Origin: Evansella tamaricis
GTDB taxonomy: Bacteria; Bacillota; Bacilli; Bacillales; Salisediminibacteriaceae
Length of the DNA: 46,915 bases
Reading direction: 5' to 3'
Assembly (NCBI RefSeq): GCF_019042215.1
Contig: NZ_JAHQCS010000162.1
Location: forward strand, 1 to 46,915
Program-made: the position numbers and the translations under genes
Notes under the pieces: generated by a model
The model's input: only the letters and a program-made list of their open reading frames with translations
Told to the model about the DNA's origin: nothing
Databases searched by the model: none
In this document: positions 43,836 through 46,915 of the stretch, one piece after another
How positions within the stretch are numbered: position 1 is the first letter of the stretch
How the letters are laid out: every line of letters starts with the position of its first letter

Positions 43836-44678
43836 TTATAATTCCGTCCGGATATCCCATAATTCTGGAAAAAAACGATGATCTAGTACTTTCTTTAAAT
43901 AACTGACCCCAGATGAACCACCAGTTCCCCGTTTAAATCCAATTATTCTTTCCACTGTTTTCATATGTCGGAATCTCCACTGCTGCAAACAGTCTTCAAT
44001 ATCCACCAATTTTTCCCCTAACTGATATAAGTTCCAGTATTTGTTCACATTCTTATAAACTTCGAGCCATGCTTTATTTACAGATTGATTAGGTGTATAT
44101 GTGATGCTATAGTCACGTTCTAATAACCTTTGATCTATCTCAAAGCCTGCATTTGCCAATGCTTTTATGGAAACATCGTACAATCCAGGGGCAATATACG
44201 CCTTTTCCAATTCCCGTTGCAGTGTCGGCTCCTTTTTATATATTTGTAAAACATGATCCGTCTTGTATCCTAAAGCAAACTCAATCATTCGATATTGATA
44301 TGATTGAAACCCCGATGCCTGCCCTAGCTGATCGCGAAACTCCAAATATTCTGATGGTGTTAATGTGGATAATACATCCCACGCCTGGATGATTTGTATT
44401 TGGGTTTTTGACACCCTTGCCAATTGTTTAAAAGAAGTCTGAAAGTCCCCAGTCGAAATGGAACTAATAGCTGCATTTATTTCATGTATCATCAGTTTCA
44501 TCCATAGCTCACTCACTTGATGAATGATTATAAATAACATTTCATCGTGGTGATCAGACAATCCCTTTTGACTAGATAGAATCTTATCCAGTTGAAGGTA
44601 TTCCCCATATGTCATATCATTTGAAAAATCTGTATAAACTCCCTCGTTTTCTGTAGTAGACATTTCACGTTTTTTCAA
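43836..44678 (-). CDS. kynA: Tryptophan 2,3-dioxygenase
   Basis: 280 residues from a TTG at 44678, which has AGGGGG 7 bases upstream; an ATG at 44684 is too close to that site, and one at 44663 lacks one. The motif [15 protein letters not shown] carries the active-site His (H53), and [13 protein letters not shown] carries the heme-ligand His near the C-terminus, followed by [13 protein letters not shown]. The enzyme opens the indole ring of tryptophan to give N-formylkynurenine. It is last in kynU-kynB-kynA; its start overlaps the end of kynB. Confidence 0.95.
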   Translation of the reverse strand: MKKREMSTTENEGVYTDFSNDMTYGEYLQLDKILSSQKGLSDHHDEMLFIIIHQVSELWMKLMIHEINAAISSISTGDFQTSFKQLARVSKTQIQIIQAWDVLSTLTPSEYLEFRDQLGQASGFQSYQYRMIEFALGYKTDHVLQIYKKEPTLQRELEKAYIAPGLYDVSIKALANAGFEIDQRLLERDYSITYTPNQSVNKAWLEVYKNVNKYWNLYQLGEKLVDIEDCLQQWRFRHMKTVERIIGFKRGTGGSSGVSYLKKVLDHRFFPELWDIRTEL

Positions 44679-45351
44679 AACCATTCCCCCTACCTTGTTC
44701 GATTAAACTTACTGGTCTAAGCACAGCACGTACCGGACTTCCATCACCTTCCTCAATAGCAAGTGGAAGGGCTATTAAATCATAGTCACCAGGATTGATA
44801 TTATCTAACATCACATTTTCCAATATGTGAATTCCATTTTTGTGGAGAGAATGGTGTCCCACTAATTCTTTACTATCAAGAGGATCCACTGAGGGAACAT
44901 CAACACCGACTAATTTCACTCCATTTTCCCCTAAATAATTCGCTCCTTCTTCCGTAATATAAGGAATAGTTGAAGGGAACTGTTCCGCATTATTTGGAAC
45001 AGACGTTTTTAACAATATTCTTGTAACACCTGTTATATTTGCTTTACATAATACCGTTTTATTAATCTGAGAATATCCAGATACATCAATTATACGACAC
45101 ATTCCTATATATATATTGATATCTAACTCACTCACTTTTTCCCCATCATTTTTAAAATGGAATGGGGCATCAATATGGGTGCCAATGTGGGTACTTGTAG
45201 TTATTTTCCCTATATTGACGGATCCTGTTTCTGCTTTCGTTGCAACAACTTCATAGGAAAAAGGAGTATCTCCAGGCCAATTTGCTATTCTTGATGTCAA
45301 TGGTTGTGTTATATCAATCCATTCCCCTTTTACCACATCTCTCTCTCCCAT
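44665..45351 (-). CDS. kynB: Kynurenine formamidase (cyclase family)
   Basis: 228 residues from the ATG at 45351 (a TTG at 45360 is less well placed behind GGGGAGTGA). The metal-binding motif is H55-I-G-T-H59-I-D61-APFHF, diagnostic for the bacterial KynB/cyclase family, which uses zinc. It hydrolyses N-formylkynurenine to kynurenine and formate. It sits between kynU and kynA and follows the kynU stop after 1 base. Confidence 0.93.
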   Translation of the reverse strand: MGERDVVKGEWIDITQPLTSRIANWPGDTPFSYEVVATKAETGSVNIGKITTSTHIGTHIDAPFHFKNDGEKVSELDINIYIGMCRIIDVSGYSQINKTVLCKANITGVTRILLKTSVPNNAEQFPSTIPYITEEGANYLGENGVKLVGVDVPSVDPLDSKELVGHHSLHKNGIHILENVMLDNINPGDYDLIALPLAIEEGDGSPVRAVLRPVSLIEQGRGNGFEKT

Positions 45352-45352
45352 A

Positions 45353-46627
45353 TTAAGCAATCACTCCCCGCTCATTTGTATACTTCCTGTACTCCCCATT
45401 ATCCATTATGCGTTTTAACGTTTGAACCGTTTTCCAAACTTCCACAAATGTATTATATAGTGCCACCGGAGCTAGTCGAATTCCATTAGGTGATCGAAAA
45501 TCAGGGACGATCCCATTTTCCTTTAATGCTTTACAAATTCGGGCAGCATCTGAATGTTCTATAAATAAGTGACCACCCCTTTGTTCATCTGGAACAGGAT
45601 TTCGGATGATAAATTCTTCTTTTGCTAATTCCTGTTCTAACAATGTCATCATAAATTCAGTCAGTTTAAGAGATTTTTCCCTTATTTTATGGATTCCAGC
45701 TTCTTGGAACATATCGACTGAACCAAGTAAAGGTGCCAGACTTAATATATGAGGAGTTCCCATTTGATAGGCTCCGGCATGATCTTCAGACACTAGTTGG
45801 TGGTCCATATCAAATTGATTCTCTTTTTTTGAACTAAACCATCCTGCAAGTCCTGGCTCTCTCCCAAAGTGACGTTGATTTACATATAAGCCTCCGACCG
45901 CACCAGGGCCACCATTCAAATGTTTATAGTTACACCAGAATGCAAAGTCCACATCCCATTGGGTAAGTTGATGGGGGATGGATCCAATGGAATGACATAA
46001 ATCAAAACCTATTAAAATATCTCTTTTATGTGCTTCTTCTGTTAATTTACTCATATTCAATATTTGTCCGCTCCTGTATAAAATACTGGGCAAAATAACA
46101 AGGCGAACATCATCCTTCATTTCGCTGATGATGTCTTTTTCTGATAGGGTATGACCATCTCTACTTTTCACCTTTATTAACTCATTGTCAGGATCAAAAC
46201 CTTTCAATTTTAAATGGCTTTTTATTGCATAAATATCGGTTGGAAATGCCAACTCATCCGTAAGAATTTTTTTCTTATTACCTTGTGGTTCATAAAAGGT
46301 TGCTAACAGTTGGTGGAGATTCCCTGTAGTAGAGCCGGTTACGATAACTTCTCTACCGTTTGCCCCAACGAGTGTGGCCATCCTTTCCCCTACACTCTCT
46401 GAGACGTAAAACCATGGATTTTCCCCTTCTGTCCAACCTTCTATCCCATAATTCTTCCATGATTTGAGCATTTCAAGTGCCGTTTTTTCAGCTCTTTTCG
46501 ATAATAGTCCTAAAGAATTACCATCCAAATATATTTTTTCATGATTTATGTAAAACTCTTGTCGGTATTTTGCTAATGGATCCTGATTATCAAGTTGTAT
46601 TGCATGCTCCATTGTAAAATGTTCCAT
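45353..46627 (-). CDS. kynU: Kynureninase
   Basis: 424 residues with GGGGGAAAAAG before the ATG. PLP-dependent aspartate aminotransferase fold; K235 in [15 protein letters not shown] is the Schiff-base lysine, and [11 protein letters not shown] marks the N-terminus. It cleaves kynurenine to anthranilate and alanine. First gene of the operon kynU-kynB-kynA, which converts tryptophan to anthranilate, formate and alanine. No anthranilate-degrading gene is seen in the window. Confidence 0.95.
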   Translation of the reverse strand: MEHFTMEHAIQLDNQDPLAKYRQEFYINHEKIYLDGNSLGLLSKRAEKTALEMLKSWKNYGIEGWTEGENPWFYVSESVGERMATLVGANGREVIVTGSTTGNLHQLLATFYEPQGNKKKILTDELAFPTDIYAIKSHLKLKGFDPDNELIKVKSRDGHTLSEKDIISEMKDDVRLVILPSILYRSGQILNMSKLTEEAHKRDILIGFDLCHSIGSIPHQLTQWDVDFAFWCNYKHLNGGPGAVGGLYVNQRHFGREPGLAGWFSSKKENQFDMDHQLVSEDHAGAYQMGTPHILSLAPLLGSVDMFQEAGIHKIREKSLKLTEFMMTLLEQELAKEEFIIRNPVPDEQRGGHLFIEHSDAARICKALKENGIVPDFRSPNGIRLAPVALYNTFVEVWKTVQTLKRIMDNGEYRKYTNERGVIA

Positions 46628-46667
46628 CTTTTTCCCCCAATTCAGAATATTTGTTTGTTACAGTAAA

Positions 46668-46697
46668 AGTATAAAGGAAAATTTAATAGGACGTCAA
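46668..46697 (-). promoter_or_regulatory. Promoter of the kyn operon
   Basis: TTGACG (46697-46692) and TATACT (46673-46668) with an 18-base spacer on the minus strand, about 40 bases before the kynU start. A second TTGACG lies further upstream. Confidence 0.6.
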
Positions 46698-46782
46698 AAT
46701 AAGAAAAGCACAAGTTTGCGTCAACCATTTGTGGGCATATTTTTTAGTGAGTTCAAGAATGCCTCTTTTTGTTAAGTTTTTG

Positions 46783-46798
46783 TTGACAACGCTTTCTT
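46783..46798. promoter_or_regulatory. Candidate CcpA cre site upstream of kynU
   Basis: The minus strand reads AAGAAAGCGTTGTCAA, which fits the cre consensus WTGNAARCGNWWWCAW with two mismatches. It lies about 85 bases upstream of the promoter -35 box. Carbon catabolite control of tryptophan breakdown would make sense but is inferred. Confidence 0.4.
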
Positions 46799-46873
46799 GA
46801 TTTAATGAGTTGTTCAAATTCCTTTAACAAATTTTTTTAAGCAATAAGTTAAATGTTTATACTCGAATCCGTT

Positions 46874-46915
46874 ACAGACGGACGCTTTCCGCGGGCACGG
46901 CCTCAGCCTCCTCGC
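46874..46915. repeat. Partial GC-rich repeat at the right window edge
   Basis: CGCTTTCCGCGGGC and AGCCTCCTCG recur from the repeat at 13925-14043. The copy is cut by the window end. Confidence 0.6.

Noticed and set aside
1-46915. CRISPR array, prophage, toxin-antitoxin or restriction-modification locus
   Set aside because: No regularly spaced repeats, Cas proteins, phage structural genes or paired toxin-antitoxin genes were found on either strand.

Overview
The window looks like a chromosomal segment of a low-GC, Gram-positive member of the Bacillaceae, probably a halotolerant or alkaliphilic genus. The evidence is a two-GTPase bacterial dynamin of DynA/YpbR size, a YppC (DUF2515) homologue, YitT-family membrane proteins, strong GGAGG ribosome binding sites with TTG/GTG starts, a small protein carrying the TEFA motif of spore proteins, and interspersed repeats of a type common in Bacillaceae. 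Genus cannot be fixed from the sequence alone. No rRNA, CRISPR array, prophage or intact insertion sequence is visible.

Bases 1-12100: repeat-rich left edge, a Rieske-domain protein with a coupled small gene, exodeoxyribonuclease III, a beta-lactamase-fold serine hydrolase, an unknown 270-aa protein, a SUV3-like helicase, a pirin, a small zinc-ribbon membrane protein, a CmpB-type membrane protein, a MOSC protein and a degenerate retropepsin-like protein. A composite repeat with a nested ~190-bp insert follows.

Bases 12100-27100: a radical SAM/SPASM protein, a KOW-type small protein, an NTF2-like protein, a YitT protein, a DEDDh exonuclease, YppC, two small proteins, DynA, a tRNA-like element upstream of a GNAT acetyltransferase, topoisomerase III, a LexA-box promoter with a 26-codon gene, and a glycerol-1-phosphate dehydrogenase-like enzyme.

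Bases 27100-39710: a three-subunit molybdenum hydroxylase, an APC permease, a LysE exporter, a TEFA small protein, a second YitT protein, and a tripartite tricarboxylate transporter. In that transporter TctC is convergent to a fused TctA-TctB, with an IS200/IS605-like right-end remnant between them. An MFS exporter with two small neighbours ends this part.

Bases 39770-46915: an ABC transporter of the PhnD-PhnC-PhnE-PhnE type, then the tryptophan-to-anthranilate operon kynU-kynB-kynA with its own promoter and a likely catabolite-repression site. The transporter leader carries a promoter, a clear purine-class riboswitch aptamer whose binding core differs from the guanine/adenine consensus, and a terminator hairpin. 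This is the most interesting signal in the window: a phosphonate-type transporter apparently regulated by a purine-like ligand, possibly through a variant aptamer.

Coordinates use the start codon best supported by a ribosome binding site, so several genes begin downstream of the longest possible open frame.
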